NCBI RefSeq assembly: GCF_040120695.1
Contig: NZ_JBEEAC010000010.1
Span: 148,948-212,947, forward strand
Length of the DNA stretch: 64,000 nt
From: Plantactinospora sp040120695
GTDB taxonomy: Bacteria > Actinomycetota > Actinomycetes > Mycobacteriales > Micromonosporaceae
Direction: 5' to 3'
Shown: positions 41,839 to 50,475 of the stretch, in pieces
Position numbering within the stretch: the stretch's first letter is position 1
How the letters are laid out: each line of letters opens with the position of its first letter
Notes under the pieces: model-generated
The model's database searches: none
Told to the model about the DNA's origin: nothing
The model's input: only the letters and a program-made list of their open reading frames with translations
Program-made: the position numbers and the translations under genes

Positions 41839-43895
41839 CACGCGGTCCCGGCCGGTTCCGGCCGCTGCGCCAGCACCGCGACGCCGTACGGCTCGACCCG
41901 GGTCGGCCCGGCCCACCGGACGCCGGTCAGCAGGTCGGTACCGGCCGCGTCGACCTCGGCCGGCCGGTCGGAGCGGTTGAGCAGGAAGAGGTACGACCGG
42001 CCGTCCGGATGCCGACGCCGGATCTGCTCCACCCCGGGTACCGCCGGCGCGGCCGCGGCGGCACCGGCGTCGTCCGCGATCCGGGCCAGCAGCCGGCCCA
42101 GCGCGGTCTGCTCCAACCGGGTACCGAGATACCAGGCCGCCCCGCCCTCCCCGGCCGAGGGGTCCGCAGCGTGCGCGGCGCCGGCCCGGCGGGTGATCGC
42201 CGGACCGCCGGGGACCGGCCCGTTGTCGTACCTGACCAGCACCTCGGCGTCGGGGGCGGCGAGCGCCTCGGTCCAGACCGCCGCCGAGGTGCCGTCGTCG
42301 AGGCGTACCGTGCCGCCGGCGGGGAGCGGGAAGAACTCCTCGACCCGGATGCCGAGCAGCTCGGCGAAGGCGCCCGGCAGCGGGGCGGGACGGACCCGGT
42401 CGCACTCGTCCACCAGCCCGCTGTACGGGCCGACCACCAGGGTGCCGCCGGAGCGGACGTACCCGGTCAGGTTGCCGATCGCGGCGTCGTCGACCAGGTA
42501 GAGCGCCGGGGCGAGTACCAGTTTGTAGCCGGTCAGGTCGGCGCCGGGCGCGGCCAGGTCGGCGGTGATCCCGGCCCGCCAGAGCGCGCTGTGCCAGCGG
42601 CGGATCTCGTCGAAGGCGACCATGTCGGTACTCGGCTGGTTCGCCGCCTCCTGGGCCCAGACGGAGGAGTAGTCCAGCAGAACCGCGACCTCCGCCTCGG
42701 TGCGGGAGCCCTCGATCTCGGCGAGCGCCCGCAGGTGCCGGCCGAGCTGGACCACCTCGCGCCAGATCTTCGAGTCGGTGCCGGCGTGCGGCAGCATCGC
42801 CGAGTGCCACTTCTCCGAACCGGCCCGGCTGGCCCGCCACTGGAAGAAGAGCGCACCCTCCGAGCCCCGGGCGACGTGTGCCAGCGCGTCCCGGACGAGC
42901 TGCCCGGCCGGCTTGGCCAGGTTGCGCGGCTGCCAGTTGACCGCGCTGGTGGAGTGCTCCATCAGCAGCCACGGGCCACCGGCCAGCGACCGGCTCAGGT
43001 CGGCGGCGAAGGCGATCTGGGCCGGCGGTTCCAGCGGGTGCTCGCCGAGCAGGTAGTGATCGTTGGAGAGCAGCCGGTCCGGGCCGGTCAGCTCCCGACC
43101 CCAGGCCCAGTAGTCCAGGTTGACGCAGCTCGCCGTCATCAGGTTGGTGGTGACCGGTACGCCGGGGGAGAGCCGGTGCAGTGCGTCCCGTTCGGCCGTG
43201 AAGCAGGCCAGGTGCTCGTCGGAGCTGAACCGCCGGAAGTCCAGCACCTGTGCGGGGTTCGAGGAGGTCGGGGTGGCCCGGGGCGGCTGCACCTGTGCCC
43301 AGTCGGTGTAGGTCTGCGACCAGAACGCCGTACCCCAGGCCGCGTTCAGCGCGTCGAGGTCGCCGTACCGCTGCCGCAGCCAGTCGCGGAACGCATCGGC
43401 GGAGGTGTCGCAGTAGCAGTGCGCGTTGTGGCAGGCGTACTCGTTGTGCACGTGCCAGGCGGCCAGCGCCGGGTGCGTGGCGTAGCGTCGGGCGAGTTGC
43501 TCGGTCAGCGCCAGGGCGGCCCGGCGGTAGACCGGTGAGCTGGCGCAGATCGCCTGCCGGCTGCCGTAGGTCAGCCGCCGCCCGTCCGCGTCCACCGGCA
43601 GCGTCTCCGGGTGGGTGTGGGAGAACCATGGCGGCGGGGAGGCGGTGGCGGTGGCCAGGCAGACCCCGATCCCTCCGGCGTGCAGCATGTCCATGATCCG
43701 GTCCAGCCGGTCGAAGTCGTACCGCTCGGGAGCCGGTTCGAGCCAGGCCCAGGCGAAGACGCCGACGGTGACCAGGTTGACCCCGGCCTCCCGCATCAGC
43801 GCCACGTCCCGCGGCCAGACCTCCTCGGGCCACTGCTCCGGGTTGTAGTCCCCGCCGTAGCTCAGGCCCTCGACGTTCGGCACCAGACCGCCCAC
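41838..43895 (-). CDS. Beta-galactosidase, GH42
   Basis: 685 aa from GTG 43895 (alternative GTG 43883). Start VPNVEGLSYGGDYNPEQWPE is typical of GH42. TIM barrel with acid/base Glu in WHVHNEYACHNAHCYCD (the Cys residues form the usual zinc site), and nucleophile Glu in LLMEHSTSAVNWQPRN. A trimerisation domain and a small C-terminal beta domain follow. No signal peptide, so it acts on imported galactosides. GGAGG is 3 or 15 bases from the two GTGs, neither ideal. First gene of the operon with the DeoR regulator and galT. Confidence 0.93.
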   Translation of the reverse strand: MGGLVPNVEGLSYGGDYNPEQWPEEVWPRDVALMREAGVNLVTVGVFAWAWLEPAPERYDFDRLDRIMDMLHAGGIGVCLATATASPPPWFSHTHPETLPVDADGRRLTYGSRQAICASSPVYRRAALALTEQLARRYATHPALAAWHVHNEYACHNAHCYCDTSADAFRDWLRQRYGDLDALNAAWGTAFWSQTYTDWAQVQPPRATPTSSNPAQVLDFRRFSSDEHLACFTAERDALHRLSPGVPVTTNLMTASCVNLDYWAWGRELTGPDRLLSNDHYLLGEHPLEPPAQIAFAADLSRSLAGGPWLLMEHSTSAVNWQPRNLAKPAGQLVRDALAHVARGSEGALFFQWRASRAGSEKWHSAMLPHAGTDSKIWREVVQLGRHLRALAEIEGSRTEAEVAVLLDYSSVWAQEAANQPSTDMVAFDEIRRWHSALWRAGITADLAAPGADLTGYKLVLAPALYLVDDAAIGNLTGYVRSGGTLVVGPYSGLVDECDRVRPAPLPGAFAELLGIRVEEFFPLPAGGTVRLDDGTSAAVWTEALAAPDAEVLVRYDNGPVPGGPAITRRAGAAHAADPSAGEGGAAWYLGTRLEQTALGRLLARIADDAGAAAAAPAVPGVEQIRRRHPDGRSYLFLLNRSDRPAEVDAAGTDLLTGVRWAGPTRVEPYGVAVLAQRPEPAGTA

Positions 43896-43921
43896 ACCGC
43901 CTCCAACGCGCTCGCACGTGA

Positions 43922-43938
43922 TCCAACAGATACGAACA
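43922..43938 (-). promoter_or_regulatory. Candidate DeoR operator repeats
   Basis: On the minus strand TGTTCGT (43938-43932) and TGTTGGA (43928-43922) form a 10-bp-spaced direct repeat 30-45 bp before the GH42 start. DeoR proteins often bind such short direct repeats. Suggestive only. Confidence 0.35.
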
Positions 43939-43970
43939 CTAGCGCGCGTGGGTGTGCGTGAGGTGTCAGG

Positions 43971-44018
43971 AGGGGGCCCTTCTGGATCAGAATGCGATGA
44001 GAGGGGGCCCTTCCTTAC
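43971..44018. repeat. Paired AGGGGGCCCTTC terminator-like repeats
   Basis: AGGGGGCCCTTC occurs at 43971-43982 and again from 44002 (continuing CTTAC to 44018), 31 bp apart. The second copy overlaps the stop codon of the adjacent sulfur gene. The longer word GGGGGCCCTTCCTTAC is shared with the terminator at 33121-33137. Confidence 0.65.
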
Positions 44019-45544
44019 AGTTGTTGAAGGCGGGGCTCGACCCAGCCGGTCTCGGTCAGGTGCGCGAAGAGCAGGTGCACGCACTCCTGCACCGTCAGGT
44101 CGGTGGTGTCGAGCACCAGCTCGGCGTCGGTCGGCTCCTCGTACGGGTCGTCGATGCCGGTCATCCCGGTGAGCTGGCCGGCCCGGGCGCGCGCGTACAG
44201 GCCCTTGCGGTCCCGCCGCTCGCAGACCTCCAGCGGGGTGGCGACGTGCACCAGTACGAAACCGGCCCCGGCGGCCCGGGCCATCTCCCGGGCGGTCGCC
44301 CGCGCCCGGGCGTACGGGGCGATCGGGCAGCAGATGGCGAGGCCCCGGTGCCGGGCGACCTCGGCGGCGACCCAGCCGATCCGGCGTACGTTCAGGTCGC
44401 GGTCCGCCCGGCTGAAGCCCAACCCGGCGGAGAGTTCCCGGCGGACCACGTCACCGTCGAGCAGGGTGATCGTGCGGTCCCCGCTCTCCCGCAGCACGTC
44501 GGCCAGGCCCCGGGCGATGGTCGACTTGCCCGAGCCGGAGAGCCCGGTGAGGAAGACCACCAGTCCCCGGTGCCGGCGGGGCGGCCGGGCCCGGGTCAGC
44601 TCCTTGGCGACCGCCGGCGGGGTGTGCCACTCCGGCAGCGGGAAGCCACGGTCGAGCAGGTCCTCGATCTCCTCCTGCCCCAGCGGCAGTCGCCGGTTAC
44701 GCGGCGGGATGTCGTCCCGCCACCGCCACTGGCCGTCCCGGTTGTCGTAGGCCAGCTCGCGGGGGACCAGCATGCGCAGCCCGCCACCGGTGAGCATCTC
44801 GGTGGTGGAGAGGACGTGGGTCACCCCGTAGGCCCGGGCCACCCGGGCCCGGAGCAGCGCGTCCCAGATGTCGTCGCCGCGCCGGGCGATCGGTACCGCG
44901 ACGATGGTGGCCGGGGGCATCCGGTCGCGGGCCCCGAATATGCTCCGGACCAGCGCCTCCGGCGGCAGCCCGTCCGGGCCGGTGTTGGCGACCGGCACCA
45001 GGATGAGCAGGTGGGCGGCGAGCGTCCGTACCGCGTGGGCGATCTGTGCGAGTTGCGGCCGGTGCAGCGGCCGGTCGGCGATCACCCCGAGCACCCGGCC
45101 CGGTGGCAGCAGCTCCCGGACCTCGGCCGGAGACCGGCGGAGCCGCTGGAACGGGCCGTGGCCGCCGTCGCCGATCCGGCGCACCGGGCCGCCGACACCG
45201 CACCAGCCCTGGGTGGTCGGCCAGAGGTCGGTGACCTCCAGCAGCGCGGTCGGTGCCCCCTCCGGGTCGGTGAGGACCAGGCCGCGCTCGACCGGATTGT
45301 TCAGGTCGATGCCGCTGACCAGGTCGGCCGGGACCTGGAGGGTCACCGGAACCGGCCAGGAGGAGCCGTCGGCGAGCCGGCCGCGCCGGGCCACCGAGCC
45401 GAGGTCGGCCCGGCCCATGAAACCGGCGAGCGGGGCGTACGCTCCGGAGAGCAGCAACTCCAGGTCGGCCAGCTCATACGGGCGCGGCGTGTACGCCGGA
45501 GCGTCACGCAGCAACTCATCGGGCAGCACCCACCCGTTGCTCAT
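44015..45544 (-). CDS. Adenylylsulfate kinase with degenerate ATP-sulfurylase-like domain
   Basis: 509 aa. Residues 1-305 follow the sulfurylase fold: a PUA-like head with LELLLSGAYAPLAGFMGRAD, then the nucleotidyltransferase core. Residues 325-509 are APS kinase with Walker A GLSGSGKS (334-341), LLDGDVVRRELSAGLGFSRA and FVLVHVATPLEVCERRD. The sulfurylase active site is altered: QxRN is IADR (155-158), and H-x-x-H is HRPQ (161-164). APS to PAPS kinase activity is thus likely, while ATP sulfurylase activity is doubtful. GGGGAG lies ahead of ATG 45544. No other sulfur genes are near, so its pathway (PAPS for sulfation or assimilation) is open. Confidence 0.88.
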   Translation of the reverse strand: MSNGWVLPDELLRDAPAYTPRPYELADLELLLSGAYAPLAGFMGRADLGSVARRGRLADGSSWPVPVTLQVPADLVSGIDLNNPVERGLVLTDPEGAPTALLEVTDLWPTTQGWCGVGGPVRRIGDGGHGPFQRLRRSPAEVRELLPPGRVLGVIADRPLHRPQLAQIAHAVRTLAAHLLILVPVANTGPDGLPPEALVRSIFGARDRMPPATIVAVPIARRGDDIWDALLRARVARAYGVTHVLSTTEMLTGGGLRMLVPRELAYDNRDGQWRWRDDIPPRNRRLPLGQEEIEDLLDRGFPLPEWHTPPAVAKELTRARPPRRHRGLVVFLTGLSGSGKSTIARGLADVLRESGDRTITLLDGDVVRRELSAGLGFSRADRDLNVRRIGWVAAEVARHRGLAICCPIAPYARARATAREMARAAGAGFVLVHVATPLEVCERRDRKGLYARARAGQLTGMTGIDDPYEEPTDAELVLDTTDLTVQECVHLLFAHLTETGWVEPRLQQL

Positions 45545-45830
45545 CCGCACTCCCCAACTACCCGGCCAGCCGGCACACAGTTTCGCAGCCGGCCGCCGAT
45601 CGGTCGAGACCGCCACTCCCGTTTGGACGCCCGGATCGACAGCACCACGCGTCCGGCAGCGCCGGGTTCGGTCTTCGGCTTTCAGGAGGTTACCCAACCC
45701 GGCGCCGGGTCGTGCCGAAAGTCCTACCCCGGCCCCTAGGGGAGGCCCGGCTCCGACGCTCGCCGATTCGGGGTAGTTCCAGGGTGGTTTCCGGACCTCC
45801 CGGTCGGGCCACCGGCCCTAGGCTGGCAGC

Positions 45831-46829
45831 GTGACACTGATCGCGACCCAGTCGCTGACCAAGACGTACGGCAATCGGGTGACCGCGTTGTCCGACCTGA
45901 CGGTCACCGTCGAGCCGGGCATCGTCGGTCTGGTCGGAGCCAACGGTGCGGGCAAGTCGACCTTCATCAAGATCATGCTCGGCCTGTTGGAGCCGACCGG
46001 CGGACAGGCCCGGGTGCTCGGCCTCGACCCGATGACGGACGGGCACCAGGTCCGGGCCCGGGTCGGCTACATGCCCGAGCACGACTGCCTGCCGCCGGAC
46101 CTGTCGGCCGCGGAGTTCGTCACGCACATGGGACGGATGAGCGGGCTGCCCAAGACGACCGCCCGGGAGCGGGCCTCCGAGACGCTGCGGCACGTCGGTC
46201 TCTACGAGGAGCGCTACCGCCAGGTCGGCGGCTACTCCACCGGCATGAAACAGCGGGTCAAGCTGGCCCAGGCACTGGTGCACGACCCCGACCTGCTGCT
46301 GCTCGACGAGCCGACCAACGGGCTGGACCCGGCCGGCCGCGACGCCATGCTCACCCTGATCGAGCGGATCGGCACCGAGTTCGGCATCTCGGTCCTGGTC
46401 TGCTCGCACCTGCTCGGCGAGGTCGAACGGATCTGCGACGCGCTCGTCGCGATCGAGGGCGGCCGGCTGCTCCGCTCCGCACAACTGGCCGACATGACCG
46501 CGGTGACCGAGGTGCTCTCGGTCGAGGTGAGCGAGGGCAGCGACGAACTGGCCGCCCGGCTCACCGCCGCCGGCCTCCCGATCCGGCGCGACGGCCGGCT
46601 GCTGCTCGTACCGCTGCTCGACGCGGGGACGGTGCCGGTCGGCGCGCAGGCGCGGGACTCGGCACTCGACAAGACGTACGACCTGATCCTGACCGCGGTC
46701 GCCGAGCTGGACCTGCCGCTGCACCGGCTCGACCAGCGGCGGCACCGGGTCGTCGAACTCTTCGCCACCGACCCGGCCCGGGTTCCCGAGTCGACCGGTG
46801 CCGGCACGGCCCTGGAGGGCGCACGATGA
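45831..46829 (+). CDS. ABC-2 type exporter ATPase A
   Basis: 332 aa ATPase: Walker A GANGAGKST, signature YSTGMKQRVKLAQAL, Walker B LLLLDEPTNGLD, H-loop VCSHLLGE, plus a 100-residue C-terminal extension of the exporter type. The GTG start follows a TAGGCT hexamer by 6 bases, so the message may be leaderless. Its stop overlaps the next start (ATGA). Part of a four-gene ATPase-permease-ATPase-permease unit. Confidence 0.92.
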   Translation: MTLIATQSLTKTYGNRVTALSDLTVTVEPGIVGLVGANGAGKSTFIKIMLGLLEPTGGQARVLGLDPMTDGHQVRARVGYMPEHDCLPPDLSAAEFVTHMGRMSGLPKTTARERASETLRHVGLYEERYRQVGGYSTGMKQRVKLAQALVHDPDLLLLDEPTNGLDPAGRDAMLTLIERIGTEFGISVLVCSHLLGEVERICDALVAIEGGRLLRSAQLADMTAVTEVLSVEVSEGSDELAARLTAAGLPIRRDGRLLLVPLLDAGTVPVGAQARDSALDKTYDLILTAVAELDLPLHRLDQRRHRVVELFATDPARVPESTGAGTALEGAR

Positions 46830-47710
46830 CCACGCTCGACGTCCCGCAGACCGACCGCCCGGCCGGGGTCATCCACGACATCGGATACCAGCGGTACGAC
46901 GGTCCCCGGCTCGGCCGGCGACACCTGCTCGGCGGGCTCTACCTGCACAGCCTGCGTACCGCCTTCGGGCTCGGTCGCACCTTCAAGGCGAAGATCTTCC
47001 CGTGGCTGATCGTCGGGGTGGTCGGGGTGGTCGCCGCGGTGCTGATCGCGGTCCGGGCCCAGATCGGCGAGGCGCCGCTGGATTACGCCGAGTTTCCCGA
47101 GGCGCTCAGCGTGCTGATCATCTTCTTCTGCGCCATCGTCGCGCCGGAACTCGTCTCCCGGGACCTGCACAGCGGGGTGCTGCCGCTCTACTTCGCCCGC
47201 CCGCTGCACCGCTCGGACTACGCGCTGGTCAAGCTGGCCGCGCTGATCTCGGCCACGTTCCTGACGGTCGGCGTGCCGCTGACGGTGATGTTCGCCGGCG
47301 CCGCCTTCATGGTCGACGGCATCGGGGCGGTCTGGGACGAGCTCGGTGACTTCCTGCCGGCGCTCGGCTACGTCGCCGTGCACGCGGTCGTCTATTCCGT
47401 GCTGGCGCTGCTGGTCGCCTCCCTGGTCCGGCGCCGGGCCGTCGCGGCCGGGGCGATCGTCGGGGCGTTCCTGCTGACCACTCCGGTGGTCGTGGTGCTG
47501 TCGGTGCTGCCGTACGAGGCCGCGACCCAGCTCGCCTGGCTGGCCAGTCCGGTCACCCTGGTCGGCGGGATCGGGGACTGGGCGTTCGAGGCGAGCAGTG
47601 ATTTCGACGTCGACCCGTACGGCCCGCTGTACGGCCTGGTCGGGGTCGCCATGGTCGTCGCCGGAACCCTGCTGCTGCTCGCCCGCTACCGGAAGGTCGC
47701 CGCAAAATGA
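46826..47710 (+). CDS. ABC-2 type exporter permease A
   Basis: 294 aa membrane protein with a 50-residue soluble head (IHDIGYQRYDGPRLGRRHLL) then six hydrophobic segments, for example WLIVGVVGVVAAVLIAV, LSVLIIFFCAIVAPELVSRD and ALGYVAVHAVVYSVLALLVA. The RDLHSG-x-LPLYFARPL element after helix 2 is typical of ABC-2 permeases (released/return-to-membrane motif). Overlaps both neighbours by 4 bp. Substrate unknown. Confidence 0.88.
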   Translation: MTTLDVPQTDRPAGVIHDIGYQRYDGPRLGRRHLLGGLYLHSLRTAFGLGRTFKAKIFPWLIVGVVGVVAAVLIAVRAQIGEAPLDYAEFPEALSVLIIFFCAIVAPELVSRDLHSGVLPLYFARPLHRSDYALVKLAALISATFLTVGVPLTVMFAGAAFMVDGIGAVWDELGDFLPALGYVAVHAVVYSVLALLVASLVRRRAVAAGAIVGAFLLTTPVVVVLSVLPYEAATQLAWLASPVTLVGGIGDWAFEASSDFDVDPYGPLYGLVGVAMVVAGTLLLLARYRKVAAK

Positions 47711-48618
47711 GTGACGTGGAACTGGCCGGGGTCTCCCGCTGGTACGGCAACGTGGTGGCCGTCAACGACGTGTCGATGCGCCTCGGCGCCGGCGTGACCG
47801 GGCTGCTCGGGCCGAACGGTGCCGGCAAGACCACCGTGCTGCACATGATGGCCGGGTTCCTGGCCCCCTCGAAGGGCACGGTGACGCTGGACGGCGAACC
47901 CACCTGGGGCAACCCGGCGGTCTACCGGCGGCTCGGCCTGGTGACCGAGCGTGAGTCGGTCTACGACTTCCTCAGCGCGTACGAGTTCGCGCTGGCCAGT
48001 GCCCGGCTGCACCGGCTGGCCCAGCCGGAGGCGGCGGCCCGGCGGGCGCTCGAACTCGTCGAGCTGACCGACGCGCAGGACCGCCGGATCGGCACGTACT
48101 CCAAGGGCATGCGCCAGCGGGCCCGGGTCGCCGCCGCCCTGGTGCACGACCCGGAGGTGCTGCTGCTGGACGAGCCGTTCAACGGCATGGACCCGAGGCA
48201 GCGGCTGCACATGATGGAGCTGCTGCACTCACTCGGCGGGCAGGGCCGGACGATCCTGTTCAGCTCGCACATCCTGGAGGAGGTCGAGCAGGTCTCCGGC
48301 ACGGTCCAGGTGATCGTCTCGGGCCGGCTGGCCGCCTCCGGCGACTTCCGGACCATCCGCCGGCTGATGACCAACCGGCCGCACGTCTTCGCGGTCCAGT
48401 CCAGCGACGACCGGCGGCTGGCGGTGGAGCTGATCGGCCAGCCCTCGGTGAACGGGGTGGACGTGACCCGGGACGGGCTGACCGTCCGGGCCAGCGACTA
48501 CGGCAGCTTCACCCGGGCGCTGCCGAAGATCGCGCTGGCCTCCGGCATCCGGGTCCGCCGGCTGCTGCCGTCGGACGAGTCCCTGGAGAGCGTGTTCTCC
48601 TACCTGGTGGAGGCGTAG
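47707..48618 (+). CDS. ABC-2 type exporter ATPase B
   Basis: 303 aa ATPase: Walker A GPNGAGKTT, signature YSKGMRQRARVAAAL, Walker B LLLDEPFNGMD (Thr of the usual DEPTNGLD replaced by Phe), H-loop SSHILEE. C-terminal extension about 80 residues. It may pair with ATPase A or serve permease B. Followed by a short dispersed-repeat spacer. Confidence 0.92.
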   Translation: MSDVELAGVSRWYGNVVAVNDVSMRLGAGVTGLLGPNGAGKTTVLHMMAGFLAPSKGTVTLDGEPTWGNPAVYRRLGLVTERESVYDFLSAYEFALASARLHRLAQPEAAARRALELVELTDAQDRRIGTYSKGMRQRARVAAALVHDPEVLLLDEPFNGMDPRQRLHMMELLHSLGGQGRTILFSSHILEEVEQVSGTVQVIVSGRLAASGDFRTIRRLMTNRPHVFAVQSSDDRRLAVELIGQPSVNGVDVTRDGLTVRASDYGSFTRALPKIALASGIRVRRLLPSDESLESVFSYLVEA

Positions 48619-48621
48619 GGC

Positions 48622-48681
48622 CGTGAGTGCGAGGAGTGAGCCGGTTTTGCGAGCCCCGCAGTCGCGAACGAAGGAGTGACC
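48622..48681 (+). repeat. GTGAGTGCGAGGAGTGAGCC-type intergenic repeat
   Basis: A 60-bp spacer GTGAGTGCGAGGAGTGAGCC ... GTCGCGAACGAAGGAGTGAC inserted in an otherwise overlapping operon. Its last part supplies the AAGGAG ribosome site of the next gene. GAGTGAGC and GCGAACGAA words echo the 81-bp repeat at 5610-5788. Confidence 0.55.
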
Positions 48682-49392
48682 ATGTCGACCGTTGCCTGGA
48701 TCACCGCCCGTGGCCTCTTCGGCCGTCGCCGGTTCCTGCTGCTCTTCCCGCTGCCGGTCCTGCTCGTCGGGCTCGCCGTACTGGCCCGGTCGGCCGGCGT
48801 CGACCCGACCCAGTGGGGCGAACCGATCGTGTACGGGCTGGGACTGGGCGTGCTGTTGCCGGTCACCGCGCTGATCGTCGGTACCGGGGTGCTCGGTTCC
48901 GAGATCGACGACGGGACGCTGCTGCACATCCTGACCAAGCCGCTGCCCCGCTGGCAGGTCGTGCTGCCGAAGCTGGCCGTGGCGACCGGGGTCACCGCGC
49001 TGACCGTCGCCGTACCCCTCTACGTCGCCGGGGTGCTGGTCGACTCCGTACGCTTCGGGCTCGGGCTGGCCGCCGCGAGCGTGGTCGGCGCGCTGGCGTA
49101 CTCGGCGTTCTTCCTGGCCCTGAGCCTGCTGACCCGGCGCCCGGTGTTGCTCGGCCTGGTCTACGTGCTGATCTGGGAGGGGCTGCTGAACAGCATCGTC
49201 AGCGGTACCCGGGTGCTGTCGGTGCAGCACTACGTGGTGACCCTGACCGACCGGATCGCGCCGACGGCGCTGCTGGACGGGTCGGTGTCGCTGCCGGTGG
49301 CGATCGTGATGAGCGCGCTCTTCACGGTCGGCTTCACGATGCTGGCGGTCCGCCGCCTGGGTAGGTTCAGCGTGGCCGGCGAGACGAGCTGA
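48682..49392 (+). CDS. ABC-2 type exporter permease B
   Basis: 236 aa, six hydrophobic segments (LLLFPLPVLLVGLAVLARS, YGLGLGVLLPVTALIVGTG, LAVATGVTALTVAVPLYVAG and others) with the ABC-2 element GSEIDDGTLLHILTKPLPRW between helices 2 and 3. ATG 48682 has AAGGAG 5 bases upstream; an in-frame GTG 6 bases earlier lies inside that site and is rejected. End of the operon; a terminator follows. Confidence 0.87.
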   Translation: MSTVAWITARGLFGRRRFLLLFPLPVLLVGLAVLARSAGVDPTQWGEPIVYGLGLGVLLPVTALIVGTGVLGSEIDDGTLLHILTKPLPRWQVVLPKLAVATGVTALTVAVPLYVAGVLVDSVRFGLGLAAASVVGALAYSAFFLALSLLTRRPVLLGLVYVLIWEGLLNSIVSGTRVLSVQHYVVTLTDRIAPTALLDGSVSLPVAIVMSALFTVGFTMLAVRRLGRFSVAGETS

Positions 49393-49461
49393 CGGCGCCA
49401 CGGCCCGACGGCGACCCGCCGCCCATCCTCGGCCGATGACGGCCGACCCTCGCGCATCACC

Positions 49462-49493
49462 GGAGCCGCTGTCCCGACCGGGACAGCGGCTCC
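49462..49493 (+). terminator. Hairpin terminator after the ABC-2 operon
   Basis: Perfect 14-bp stem GGAGCCGCTGTCCC / GGGACAGCGGCTCC with a GACC loop, 69 bp after the operon stop. Confidence 0.75.
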
Positions 49494-49511
49494 CCCCGTG
49501 ACCGCTCGGTC

Positions 49512-49540
49512 TTGACATCGACGGCCGTCATGTCGAAAAT
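49512..49540 (+). promoter_or_regulatory. Candidate promoter with overlapping palindrome, amidase gene
   Basis: TTGACA (49512-49517) is followed after 17-18 bp by GAAAATT, about 200 bp before the amidase ATG. A GACAT(C)GACGGCCGTCATGTC imperfect palindrome (49514-49534) overlaps the -35. The remaining 200 bp to the gene hold no other feature I can support. Confidence 0.4.
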
Positions 49541-49742
49541 TTACGCCAGTGCCCCAGGCGGTGAAAATTACCGGCCAAATGCCGCCGGTGTGGGGGCGCG
49601 GCGTTCACCGTGGGCGTGCGGCTCACCGCGCTGCCCGCACCGTCGAGTTCATCCGTGATCCAGCTGTCACGCCACCCCCGGTCTCGGCTGTCACATCCAC
49701 CCGTGGACGGCACCACCCGTCCACATCCCCTGGGAGGAACCC

Positions 49743-50384
49743 ATGCCCGACGCACCCCTCGTACGCAGGCGGGTCCTGCTCGCCGCGGCTGCCGGTCTGG
49801 TCGCCGCGCCCCTGCTCGCCAGCCCGGCCCAGGCCGCGACGCCCAAGATCTATCTCGACCCCGGCCACGGCGGCACCGACTCCGGCGCGGTCGGAAACGG
49901 CCTCCAGGAGAAGGCGCTGACCCTCGACATCGCGCTGCGCACCCGCACCTATCTGGAGAACAACTGGACCGTCTCGGTCCGCATGTCCCGCACCTCGGAC
50001 ATCACCCGGAGCCTGTCCTGGCGGACCAGCGACGCGAACTCCTGGGGCGCCAACATCTTCGTGAGCATCCACATCAACGCCGGTGGCGGCACCGGCTTCG
50101 AGAGCTACGTCTATCCGTCGGCCGGTTCGGCGACTCAGCGCCTCCAGGACTACGTGCACGCGGCGGTGTTGAGCAACGCCCGCGGCGTCGCCTCGGTCAC
50201 CGACCGCGGCCAGAAGACGGCCAACTTCCACGTGCTGCGCGAGACCGCGATGTCGGCCGTGCTCACCGAGAACCTCTTCATCGACCGGGCCGCCGACGCC
50301 AACCTGCTCGGCCAGGCCGCGTTCCGGCAGGCGCTCGCCGTCGGACATGCCCAGGGCATCGCCCGTTACTTCGGGCTGGCCTGA
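49743..50384 (+). CDS. Tat-exported N-acetylmuramoyl-L-alanine amidase (Amidase_3)
   Basis: 213 aa peptidoglycan amidase. Twin-arginine signal VRRRVLLAAAAGLVAAPLLA with a cleavage site near PAQAA. The catalytic domain fills the rest: zinc ligands H42 (DPGHGG), E56 (LQEKAL) and H110 (SIHINA), and catalytic E176 (VLTENLF). Single-domain, no wall-binding repeats. GGGAGG sits 5 bases before the ATG. It cuts the lactyl-peptide bond in wall turnover. Confidence 0.93.
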   Translation: MPDAPLVRRRVLLAAAAGLVAAPLLASPAQAATPKIYLDPGHGGTDSGAVGNGLQEKALTLDIALRTRTYLENNWTVSVRMSRTSDITRSLSWRTSDANSWGANIFVSIHINAGGGTGFESYVYPSAGSATQRLQDYVHAAVLSNARGVASVTDRGQKTANFHVLRETAMSAVLTENLFIDRAADANLLGQAAFRQALAVGHAQGIARYFGLA

Positions 50385-50405
50385 CCGGTCCGGCGATCGG
50401 GCTAG

Positions 50406-50456
50406 TTCCGGGAAAGAGTGCCTTCCGGCGTCGGCTGGAGGCACTCTTTCCCGGAA
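50406..50456. terminator. Perfect 18-bp convergent terminator
   Basis: TTCCGGGAAAGAGTGCCT (50406-50423) pairs perfectly with 50439-50456 around a 15-nt loop, between the amidase gene (plus) and ppc (minus). One of the most stable hairpins in the window. Confidence 0.8.
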
Positions 50457-50475
50457 ACAGTAGACCTCGTCCGGT

